Positions 1-9,762 of a DNA stretch of 64,000 bases are shown here, piece after piece. The DNA lies in the NCBI GenBank assembly GCA_006384855.1, contig VCJN01002737.1, positions 213,501 through 277,500 of the forward strand. Direction: 5' to 3'. Below the pieces are notes generated by a model. That model was not told the DNA's origin, did no database searches, and saw only the letters and a program-made list of their open reading frames with translations. The translations under genes were made by a program, and so were the position numbers. How positions within the stretch are numbered: the first letter of the stretch is position 1; every line of letters starts with the position of its first letter. The DNA is from Tetraselmis striata. Lineage: Eukaryota > Chlorophyta > Chlorodendrophyceae > Chlorodendrales > Chlorodendraceae.

Positions 1-2673
1 AAACACTGAGACAACACTCGTACGTGGCCTCAGTGTGCAACCGGTAAAGGTCGGTAGGCACAGGGGTAGAAGTAAAGTAATGTTCGCCCCGGGACAACGG
101 CCGAAGCCGCCCCAGCACTTGACCTCTTGCGCCAACTACAGTCGTAGGTCTGGCATAGCCCGTAGACCATTGCCACATTCGAACCCCGAAGGGCTAATGC
201 ATCAACCGGGGAAACCCACGACACGCCGGGACCATATTGCCGAAAATACATCGGCCATGAATCGAACCCAGGCATAGGGGTGTTCCCTTATCCCTTTCTG
301 TTGAGTGGCCGAAATTGGTCCCCGGTGCGATCAACTACACGTCAAGTACTGAGAATGACATATCGTTCGAACCTGAAATGCACCCGGTCGACCCGCGTGG
401 ATTTCCATCGATAAGTATCCGATAATGTAACGATTCATGCACGGAATCAGTGCTGCATCTGCTTGCGTCCGGGCGATGTAACCTTTTATTATTCATACCA
501 TTTTTCATGTCACCAGGCAAAGTACAGGTATTTCTCCCGTAGTAATTATGGGACGATGTCAGTATTGGTAGTACGGGTAGTGTATTTATATTTTGAAATA
601 TAATGTTTTAAAATAGTGACAATCGTATTGGACATCATATACAGTAGGTGCGGGTGTATCGTCGGTATGGACAAAAACCAAATACTGCTGTGTGGTACAG
701 AGAGTGAGAGAGACGCCCACGCGTTCTTTCATTGGCAACCGGCAACTTCTCTCGGCCGCACACTGTCGGAGTGTCGCGGGTGAGTCGACCCGCTGTCTGC
801 AGATGCACGAGTTGCATGCATAGCGTGTGCTCATCGTGTGTACGCGGCGCCGCCTTGGTTCGCTTCGGACAGATAGAGTCCCGCATACGGGGGCTCTGAA
901 TCGTTTCCGAGGCTTCAGTAGCCGGGGTACGCGTAGTAGGAAAGGGGGGCGTCACCGATGCATCATCCCCTACTGCGCTACACGTGGTGGCACCCCACGG
1001 TAATGTATCGTTGTAACCCTAGAAAAGGGCTGACCACGGCTAGCAGTAGCTCGGGTCGGGCACGGAGGGGCAGAATAGGTACCCGAAAAGCTCGATGGGT
1101 TGAGTCGACATGGTAAGTCCTAAATTTAACATGCAATCGAGTCTGGTTCAGCGAAAGGGAGGGAATGTCGGAGGAGGAGCCCGCAGAGCGGAGGCGGAAA
1201 ACGGGAGGGCGCTGCCGAAGGCAGCGAGCTCGAAGATGGCAGATGAGCTGCTGGTGGCTGTCCTTGGTAGCTCCTTGGCCGGGAGCGTAGGGCTCGCGGG
1301 CGATGGGACAGCCCGTACTAAAAACCCGATGGTACCAGTTCCCACCTAAACCACCAACATACCGTACGCGTCGCACTAGGACAGTTAAAGTTATTATGAA
1401 ACCCCATAAACACGTTTAGAGCATTTCAACATGCAATCGAGTGTGATTTTTGCCAGTTTACGACTGACTGTGAGCGTGGGCAGTTAGCAGGCATGCCGAC
1501 TAGACGAAGGCGGAAGTCATATGTCTTGAGTTGTAGAAGGGGTCTCGCGCCAAGAGGTTTAACCTCGATCGAGGCGCCGGCGCATAACAAACACGGAGGG
1601 GAGATGTTGACGCCAAGGCCGAACATGTCGCGGATTAAAATGCCGTGGTGTCGTGTGGCACGAGCCGGAATTGCAGGCCAGTAGAGGCAAGGGTAAAAGT
1701 GGCCAAGTTGGCGACGAGCGCCTAGCAAAGCAGTTGCACAGGCACCAGCAGGACAAGTACAGCTGCGCGCACGAGTGCGCGAGCGCGCCGCGTACAGCCA
1801 GGTGAAGTATTGGTACGTTGTACGTGACGCGATGGTAACTCTGCACCTACTGTACTTTCGATGCACGTTAGGAGGGGTGGACACGCAACAATGCATGCGC
1901 GATGACAGCGATGTCAGGCCGCTGCCATCAACAACGGTGGATGTTTCGCCCCCTCGCGCGAAGGGCGGCGGGTGAAACGTACGGGGCTGAGGGGCGCGGG
2001 AGCGTGGCACCCTACTGTGTGGTCGTGTCGCATAGGCTCTTTGGTGTGTCGCGGAGAGCGGTGAGCCGGCCTCCGTTGTTGCACTAGCGACGGCTGCTGA
2101 CCGCCCAACAAGGCGCATGCTTAGGATGCCGCCACGAAATGCACAAGACAGTTGCGTTAGGTGGCGGAGCCGTCCCCCGGCGGGCAGCTCGTGTTGTCAC
2201 AGATGAGACGTCGTGACGTCGGGAGCAAGTTGGCCGGCGTAGAGGCCCTTGTAGCCTATGCCGGCACGTAACAATGCCAATGATGTCGGGGCGAGGGTGA
2301 CGACGATGAAGTGGCCGATGCTGCTGCACCACCCGAAATTCCGTACCGGGCCAAAGTCCCAGAGTCGGCCAGGGGTAGTTACGTACCCCACGCGAAACAT
2401 CAGGCACGCCAGGTGGTAGTGCTGCCCCCCGGCGGGCAGCTGCGGGTTGCGGTGGTCCTTGTGACGACGACGTTGTAGCAGGAGGCGTCGGAGACACGTT
2501 GGGACGGGTCGCACAAGGCATTTTCTTGTAGGGTTTCCGAGTGAGCACAAATGATGAGCGTGCGGCGCTGTGTGATCAGCAGCTCAGCATGCGCTCGTAA
2601 CAGTAACAAAACAATAAAGTGGCCCATCGCCAGCCCGTCCATTGGACACGGTGCGCATAGTGGCAGGGTGAAT
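1..2673. other. No recognisable gene
   Basis: I see no protein family, splice-supported exon or RNA gene here. Open frames are short, overlap on both strands and look like chance frames in GC-rich DNA. Weak internal repetition exists: a CATGCAATCGAGT word occurs near 1132 and 1430, and the segments around 2174 and 2426 share CCCCCGGCGGGCAGCT. This may be old, decayed repeat DNA left of the retrotransposon. Confidence 0.5.
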
Positions 2674-3109
2674 CAGAGCTCAGTGAAACCAATGTAAGCT
2701 TTAGGCGAGAGACTTTAGCATTGACAAGGAGAAAGTTTGCATCAAAGGAAATTGTTAAATTTGCCAAGGCCATAGTACACGGTTTTGTACTACTATCCGT
2801 ATGGCAGTCGGTTTGGATGTAGACATTGGGTTCATGCATGCAATCTATGCTTGTTGTCATCAGGGGGTCATCGGGTTGTCATGGCTGGTGAAAGCATGGC
2901 ACGTGGCGAGCATGTGACAGGCATGTGGCAAGCATCTGGCAGGGACGTGGTAAGCATGTGGCGAGCATGTGGCAAGCATATGTGTGTGGGCGGATGCGCA
3001 GCTTGGTTGCGTGTTCTTGTATTAGTATAAGGGAGTGAGTGGTATGAGTATGATGGTATAGGTGTGTGGGTATAGGTATGCATCCAGGGTTATGGTGGTA
3101 ACCCTAACA
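2674..3109 (-). repeat. 3' LTR of chromovirus
   Basis: The block from CAGAGCTCAG to CCCTAACA (plus strand) recurs at 8814-9261. It contains a run of 10- to 11-bp units of the type AGCATGTGGC; this copy has one unit fewer than the other LTR. Just upstream of it on the element strand (3110-3125) lies a purine-rich stretch that could be the polypurine tract. Confidence 0.88.
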
Positions 3110-3837
3110 TTCCATCCCGGCCCCAAAAAGTAGCCTTACGGGATACGTTAAGGGAAGCGGGCGGGGTATTTGGCAGATAGGATATGATAATCAGGTTGCG
3201 TAAGCATAAGGCGGAGGGAAGGTGTGTTACGGGCATGGACATGCAGCATATCGACATTTTTAAGGTTGGCGGAGGTTCCCATGAGTCGTGGGAATCGTCG
3301 TAGCCGGACCAGTGCACAAGAAAGAACTAAGGCATGGCCGCGGGCATTGTGTGGCAAGTGTTGGTCAATGCGATGGTCGCGAATGGCATCGACGGTATAT
3401 TTGTCTTGTGGGGGCTTAATGCGGCCAGGTATGTTATCGGCGGGAGTGTCTGGGGATTTACAGCGGATGAGCATGCGAGAAATGTGGAACACGGGGTGGC
3501 AGGCCATGCTGGGGGGCAAACGAAGTTGGTAGGCCTGCGAGGAATTTTTTCGGACGACGGGATACGGGCCGATGTAACGTTGGCGGAATTTGCGAACTTG
3601 TTGCTTGCGAAGCATGAGGTGTTGTGTGGAAAGCCACACTCTGTCGCCCTCGGTGAATTCGTCGGGACGAGTTCTACGGTTGGCATATGCCATTTGGTAT
3701 GCGTCGGCGAGTTTTAGTTCTTTTGTGATCGCGGCATTGGTATGTTGTATCCGTGGAACGATATCAATGTGATCCGCGGGGTCGACCGGTTGAAACAAGA
3801 GGTTTGCGGGTGTCAGCGGTTCATGTATGCCTAGCAT
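3110..3837 (-). pseudogene. Integrase C-terminal domain plus chromodomain
   Basis: Read downward from 3837, the frame shows the GDRVWLSTQHL and FRQRYIGPYPVV motifs typical of the Ty3/gypsy integrase C-terminus, then HPVFHISRML, then YTVDAIRDHRID, the first half of a chromodomain. The second half, HWSGYDDSHDSWEPPPTL, is in another frame (3317 downward), so a frameshift splits the chromodomain. In chromoviruses this domain is thought to steer integration to marked chromatin. Confidence 0.85.
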
Positions 3838-4548
3838 GCCTCGAACGGGGTGCGGTTAATTGCGGATTGATAGGCGTTGTTATAGCTGAATTCGGCGAGA
3901 GACAAGTTATTGAGCCATTCAGTGTGGTTTTGGTGCACGAAAGAGCTGAGGATTTGTTCAATGGTGCGGTGCGTACGTTCGGTTTGTCCGTTTGTTTGGG
4001 GGTGGTATGAGGAACAGATATTTAATTTCGTACGTAAAGATCGGAACAGATTTTGCTAGAAGGTCGAGGTGAAGCGGGGGTCGCGGTCAGATATTATGGT
4101 GCGGCAAAGGCCGTGGTGGTGAAAAATGTTATCGATAAACAAGCAAGCGGGCGAGTTGGGGGGCGTCTATATGAATACTTCAGGGAATGAAGTGGGCTTG
4201 TTTAGTAAAAGTGCAGACAAATGTGGCGATAGTGTCGAAGCCATTTACAGGGAGGCCGGTGACAAAGTCCATGAAAATAACTTCCCAGGGTCGTGTGCCT
4301 TTGGTTAGGGGCGACAAAGAGCCCATGGGGCGTTGGGTGGAATTTTTTATGCGTTGGCAGGTCGGGCAGGTGCGGCAGCAATTGTTTATGGTTTTGCGCA
4401 TGTGCGGCCACCAAAATGTTTTAGAGATGTTAGCGAGCGTGCGTTCTGCATCGGGGTGACCGGCTGCGTCGTGGAATTCTTGGATAATTAAGTTAAGCAG
4501 GGTTTTATCCGACGTTGGCAAGCAGGCCTTATCAGCCATCCAGTACAA
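3838..4548 (-). pseudogene. Integrase zinc-binding and core region
   Basis: The frame from 4548 to 4180 shows an H2C2 zinc-binding module (EFHDAAGHPDAERT then CRTCPTCQRIK) followed by the start of the rve catalytic core (IFMDFVTGLP, first catalytic Asp). The rest of the core up to 3838 is not open in one frame, so the remaining catalytic residues are disrupted by indels. The enzyme would insert element DNA into the host genome. Confidence 0.82.
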
Positions 4549-5244
4549 ATTGTCGTTGGTATCGGACGTAACGCCAACGGGAATGCGATTGCCATACTAA
4601 TTTGGGTCAGTTGTGCAGCCGTGGCGGATGCGAACAAGTAATTCAGGATTAACTTGTAGGCGGCACATGGTTGAGAGGAAATCATGCATGTCCTCCAGAT
4701 CTTTACCAACAAGTTGGGCGTCGTGCTCAGTTGAGGCATGGTGTATAAGTCCGGACGGCGGGACAGGGCATCATCTTCATATTGGGATCCTTTGCGATAT
4801 AATACTTGTAGGACGGGTTTACCGGTGCGGGGGTGATTAGCAAGGTATGGGAAATAACACCAAGCCATAGGGAGTGGCGGCGGTCTAGTGCGGGTTGATC
4901 GGGTAAGTGGCGGAGTGTTGCGTGGTCGGTGATGACGGTTATGCGGCAGTTGCCTTCGATATAGTAGCGCCATTCGTTTGATGCGCAGACTACACCTAAA
5001 AGTTCTTGATCATAGGTGGGGTATCGAGTATATCAGGTTGTAAAACTTTAGCATAGTAGGCGCATGGTCTGAGATGGCCGGCGGAGTCCTTCTGCAGTAA
5101 GACTGCGCCCAGGGCATATTTCGAAGCATCTGTCGAGACTACAAACTCGGCGTCTCGGCATGTTTTAGGAGTCATTAAGACCGGGGCCGAACATAGTGAT
5201 TGTGTAAGAGCATTAAAGGCGACATGCTCGCGTTCCCGCCCCAA
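4549..5244 (-). pseudogene. RNase H and connection region of pol
   Basis: The frame from 5244 shows FVVSTDASKYALGAVLLQ, the RNase H core with its first catalytic Asp, as in Ty3/gypsy pol. A second frame from 4973 carries QYEDDALSRRPDL, the usual junction between RNase H and integrase. The two are out of register. RNase H removes the RNA strand during reverse transcription. Confidence 0.82.
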
Positions 5245-5372
5245 GTAATGTTTTTAGTCTTGCGGCAGATATCATAGAGGGGCCGCCATGTGGGAATATT
5301 TGTGGACATATTTGCGATGAAAATTGCAGAATCCAAGGAACTGTCGTATTTGTTGTACGGTTTAGGCGGGGC

Positions 5373-6303
5373 CTATTCGCAAACTGCAGCAATTTTATTT
5401 TCGGAAGGGCGTGTGCCATGTTGGCTAACCATATGACATAAATATTCCAGCTCATTTTTGGCGAAGAAGCATATGGGCAATCGCAGCCGTATGTCGTTAT
5501 TGGCGAGGAGGCTGAGTGTGGCATCAAGGTGTATCAAATGGTCATTGAGTGAGTTGCTAAATATTAGCTCATCGTCAAGATAAACAAGGATAGCTGTGTT
5601 TTTGTGCGGTTGAAGGACGTTATTCATCCACCGTTGGAACGCCGAGGGGGCATTAGACAGGCCGAATGGCATAACCAGAAATTCGAACTGGCCGAACTGA
5701 GTTCTAAACGATGTTTTCTGAACGTCGGAGTCTTTGATACGGAGTTGATTATAGCCTAGGGCAAGGTCAAGAGCTGAGTAAACTGCAGCGCCGGAGAGCA
5801 TATCTAGCAGCATGTCACCGTGTGGAATTGGGAATTGTATTCGGCGCGTATATTTATTTAGTTGGCGATAATCAATGCACATGCCGCGCAGGCCACCATT
5901 GCCCTTTCTGGCGAACATGACGGGGTGCAGCGTAGGGTGAGAACGACTCTCTAATAAAGCCTTTTGTCTAGAAAGTCATTAAACTGCTTTTTAAACTCAT
6001 CCAACTCGGCAGGGGATAGGCGATATATTTTGCCGAGTGGGCGGGTGGTACATGGGCATCGGGGAGTAGGGGTATTTCGAAATCAAAGCCCGGGCGGGGT
6101 TGCGGGAGGCTGTTCAATGGTTGGCAAATACTTTTGTGTTTTAGGAGGCAACGGATTTCTTGGGTATATGCGGCAGATTGGTCGGTAGAAATACTGGCTA
6201 TATCATTATCTACGGAAAGGGTAGTAGTGTGTTCCGGGGAATCGCACTCGCGCAGCACAGCACAAAAGAACACTGTGTTGTGATCTTTTTTAAAGTATCT
6301 CAC
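5373..6303 (-). pseudogene. Reverse transcriptase domain of pol
   Basis: The frame from 5918 holds the RT core: MCIDYRQLNK, SALDLALGYNQLRI with a catalytic Asp, MPFGLSNAPSAFQ, and the active site LVYLDDELIF (YLDD, near 5573-5584). The upstream linker with GFDFEIPLLPD is read from 6303 in a different frame. RT copies element RNA into DNA. At least one frameshift lies between the two pieces and another at the C-terminal end near 5400, where the next frame (from 5527) continues. Confidence 0.9.
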
Positions 6304-6419
6304 GAGCCATAGAGTTGGCGTGAACTACGTCGATGTTACTTGAGCGAGGCTCAATAGGGCATGTCACGGTGTGTCTGTCGGAGAACGTAAGCGAACCGGT
6401 GGTCCAATTATTATTTGGG

Positions 6420-7700
6420 TTATGGTTTTTGAGTTGAAGGGCTGACGACGGCGTCGAAGTTACTATGTAAGGAGGTTATAATAAACTCAACGTTTGCTTG
6501 ATATCCATTTATGTCGAGTCGTAATGTGCAGGATTGTGATGGCAGTGTCATACTGACGTCTGCCAACATAACCGTACGTAATTGTTTTTGTAGCGGTGCG
6601 GTATTAAATTTGCGGACGAAGGCCTCGTCAATAAAACACAGGGTAGCGCCGGAATCTAGGAGCATAGTGAGCGGGGGTAAATCTGGGTGGTCGGGTAGTT
6701 TGGTTTTTAGGAGTAGTAAGTCGTGATCGGACATTGATGTTATGAACGCTTTATCAGTTTCAAAACGGGGTTGGTGGGTTTTCTTAAAGGTCTTATTGGG
6801 CATATATGACTTGCCTTTAGACTCTAGCTCAAGAGCCTTGATGTGTTGAGAGCGCATATTGTCGTTGTGCGCCGTGGCCGCCTGCTCGTCGACAGTGTTG
6901 TCGGCGAGGTAAGCATCTACGATCCAGTTGTTTGGTGGCATCGGTAGGTCGTTAGTGGCAGTTGTGGCAGTGTGTAATAGATAAGTGCCGGCGGGGTATG
7001 AGTGGATGAGGCGGTATTTAGACAAGATGGGACGCCATGATCTTCTGAGGTCGCTATTCCAGCGGGGTAAAACAATAATAGCCCGGGTGTCATAAGGGGA
7101 ATCCTGACGTTGAGCTTCTAAGTGCTCGAGTATAGGCAAGGCAGATTCATCATATGGGGGGTGGATAAACACGGTATGGCCGACAACCGATATAGCAGTA
7201 AACGGATTATCGCGCGAAGAAATATTTGGGCAGACCGCGTCAAATGCCGAAGCACAAGCGTCAAGGGTAGCTGGGCCGTAACTGAAATTAAGGCGGGCAA
7301 ACTCATCACGGTCAAAAGCTGTGGAGTCGGGTGGGCAGGCAGGTGGCCGGGCAAGTTTGGTTTCAGTGGCAGTGTGGGGGCGACGCCGGTAATATTGCCG
7401 GACAGCAACGCGTTTTTCAATCGCGGACAATTTGGCAGTGGCCGTGTCGGCTGGGATGGCAAAGTCGGCAGTAGCAAGCAGGAACCGGCATAACTCTCGC
7501 GAAGGCAACGAGTGTGTCGACTCCACAGGCAATGGGCTTGAAGAGGAGGCCCCGTCATGCGTAGACACCGGCACGCGGGGCTCGGCCGCACTCTCAGGAG
7601 TTATCACGTTCACTGGGGGCAAGCCAATAGGCATAGTCTCAGGGATGGGGGACAGCCTCGGCCGGTAAGAAAGATTATCGATTGATGTACACTTCGACAT
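6420..7700 (-). pseudogene. gag-pol segment: methyltransferase-like domain plus retropepsin
   Basis: This 426-residue frame has two parts. Residues about 125-245 (6966-7328) resemble phage-type DNA adenine methyltransferases of the Dam family: a TLDACAS strand, CPNISSRDNPFT, then GHTVFIHPPYDESA where the family has NPPY or DPPY, then IIVLPRWNSDLRRSW. The first residue of the catalytic tetrad is His, so methyl transfer is doubtful. Residues about 345-365 hold the aspartic protease motif LLDSGATLCFIDEAFV. The frame ends by frameshift near 6440; the downstream WTTGSL stretch sits in another frame. The protease call is firm. The methyltransferase call rests on motif pattern recognition only. Confidence 0.75.
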
Positions 7701-7724
7701 CGAATCTAGACTGGCCCCAAACCG

Positions 7725-8782
7725 TCATTGACCGGCAGGGCGGTTCGAGTTCAGCTTGGTGATACCTTTAGCTGCCTTGTTGGCAGCCATTGTCGGGCGC
7801 CAAGCCTGCTTGTCAGCCTCGCTCGTCGACGAGCATTTCATGATGGAGTGGCCCATTCGGCCACAGCCATCGTATTTGCCGTCATAGCGGTCATAGCCAG
7901 AAAGGCGGGGGGTGGCGGGCGGGGGAGCGGGAGGGGAGGGAGGGGGGGAGGGGGGTGGATGGGCCTGCAGGGGGAAACGGGGCAGCACCCGGGCGGATGT
8001 AGCGGTGCGGGGGGACATCGGCAGCATATTTGCGTTTGCCGTTGGCGGCAGCGGCGAACTCGAGGTCGATGGCCTCAAGGTGGCGGCAGATGGTGGAGTC
8101 GGAGTCGATCGGCTCGTCGGCGCGACGGCTCGCAGCCTCGAGGACGACTTGAGCTGAATGGGGTTGGCACGCTTGGATGACGCCAACGACGGTGACTTCG
8201 TCGTGCCGACGATGTACTGGGAGCAAGTCGGAGGTGCGCCGCATGTGTTGGGCCAGCTTGATGGCGGTGCCCGGCAGGTGGGGATGGTTTGGGGCGACGC
8301 GCGATGATGCCAGGCATGTTAGAGTTGGAGTGGAAGAATGCCACGAGCTTGGATGGAAGTCGTCGATGTCCGCGAAGATGGTGGAGACGCTCACGCCGGG
8401 CGCGACTTCGCGGGATATATACATGGGGGTTGTCGGCAGTGAGGCCGCGATAGGCCATGCCAGCGAACGACTCTGGAGGGAACTGGCGGAGTATCCACGC
8501 CTCAAGAGCAGGGGTCCAGTAGATGCCGGCGATGAGCTCACGGAGTTCTGTAAAAAAGACGATGAGTTGGCGGACTTCACGGCGGTCGCCGAGGATGCGG
8601 GAGGCGTTGATGATGTCTCGAGTCGGGACGCGGGTTTTAGGCTTGGCGAGCTCCACTTGGATGACGCGGGCAACGTGGGTGTCGATTTCCATGGCCTCGA
8701 AGCAAGCGGCAGCAGCGGCACCGGCGGCGGCGGCGTGGTCGGCCATAGTAGCGGCGGCGGCGGCGCGGCGGGTGACGGGCAT
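7725..8782 (-). pseudogene. gag-like polyprotein with damaged zinc knuckle
   Basis: Gag begins with an ATG at 8782, about 30 bp inside the 5' LTR. The first 200 residues are Ala-rich and then helical (IQVELAKPKTRVPTRDIINA). The reading then moves to a second frame (from 8186) with a long Pro/Ser-rich linker and a zinc-knuckle remnant at 7833-7874: YDGCGRMGHSIMKC, where the first Cys of CCHC is Tyr. It ends at a TGA (7725-7727). The following frame to 6420 is in the same register, so a single TGA separates gag from pol. Confidence 0.7.
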
Positions 8783-8796
8783 ACGCAGTGGAAACG

Positions 8797-8815
8797 CACC
8801 GGGGGATCTTAACCA
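8797..8815 (-). other. Candidate primer-binding site
   Basis: Directly after the 5' LTR on the element strand lies TGGTTAAGATCCCCC. It starts with TGG, the complement of a tRNA CCA end, as expected for minus-strand priming. It overlaps the LTR edge by two bases, so the LTR boundary is uncertain. I cannot name the tRNA. Confidence 0.4.
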
Positions 8816-9261
8816 GAGCTCAGTGAAACCAATGTAAGCTTTAGGCGAGAGACTTTAGCATTGACAAGGAGAAAGTTTGCATCAAAGGAAATTGTTAAAT
8901 TTGCCAAGGCCATAGTACACGGTTTTGTACTACTATCCGTATGGCAGTCGGTTTGCATGTAGACATTTGGGTTCATGCATGCAATCTATGCTTGTTGTCA
9001 TCAGGGGGTCATCGGGTTGTCATGGCTGGTGAAAGCATGGCACGTGGCGAGCATGTGGCAAGCATGTGACAGGCATGTGGCAAGCATGTGGCAGGGACGT
9101 GGTAAGCATGTGGCGAGCATGTGGCAAGCATATGTGTGTGGGCGGATGTGCAGCTTGGTTGCGTGTTCTTGTATTAGTATAAGGGAGTGAGTGGTATGAG
9201 TATGACGGTACAGGTGTGTGGGTATAGGTATGCATGCAGGGTTATGGTGGTAACCCTAACA
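8814..9261 (-). repeat. 5' LTR of chromovirus
   Basis: This copy matches 2674-3109 at about 98 %. It has one extra 11-bp AGCATGTGGC-type unit and one extra T. It should contain the element promoter, but I see no clear TATA box. Confidence 0.88.
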
Positions 9262-9762
9262 CGTCGCATGGCGCGTGGTTCTTCTTCGGTCACATCGCGC
9301 CCCTCCGCCACTTCCAAGTCCAACAGGACTCCGCAGTGGTGGCCTTCCCGGTGCCCCCTTCATGACATGGCGCTACCCTTTCTACGTCAATCCGCCGCTC
9401 TCTCCGTTCCCTCATGACTGGCAAAACCAGACTCAACTTTGAAATGATCTAAACTAGTTTATGGGGTTTAACAATAATGCAACTTATTTTGCACCGAGGC
9501 ACGCGGTGCATTGTGGTTAGGTCTAAATTAGGATTTTGGGGAAGTAGTGGGATTGATAGTTAATATGAATGCCAGTTGGTTCATTTGTGCCAAGTCGGGA
9601 AGCCAATTCCGTCCAAACAGGGACAAATCAAAAGAGTGAAAGAAACGGATGGTTACAAGAAGTTTGCGCCATCGGGGTTGAAACTCCGTCCAAACTGGGA
9701 GAAACACAAGGGCGAGGGGGACGTGATGGCTACACGTAGTTTGTGCCCTCGGGGGCTGAAAC
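9262..9762. other. Flank with three imperfect repeats, no gene
   Basis: No gene is visible. Between about 9590 and 9785 three degenerate units follow each other, each with a TTGTGCC-like start, a CCGTCCAAAC-like middle and a GGGACAAA-like end, spaced roughly 80 bp. They may be a decayed tandem repeat. Confidence 0.4.

Larger units (their letters stand above)
2674..9261 (-). mobile_element. Ty3/gypsy chromovirus LTR retrotransposon, frameshifted
   Basis: Two direct repeats of 436 and 448 bp flank a minus-strand gag-pol region in the order gag, zinc knuckle, methyltransferase-like domain, aspartic protease, reverse transcriptase, RNase H, integrase, chromodomain. That order and the chromodomain place it among chromoviruses of the Ty3/gypsy group. 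LTRs begin TGTTAG on the minus strand. The LTR pair differs at about eight substitutions and two small indels, so insertion should be recent, yet the coding region needs at least six frame changes to be read through. Either the copy decayed quickly or the assembly has indel errors. I could not find a clean target-site duplication: the outer flanks (GTGAAT left, CGTCGC right) do not match. Confidence 0.9.

Noticed and set aside
635-2118. Long frames on both strands as genes
   Set aside because: They overlap each other in antisense, lack splice support and any motif, and fit chance expectation in GC-rich DNA.
2674-9261. Target-site duplication of the chromovirus
   Set aside because: The five bases outside the two LTRs do not match in any register I tried.
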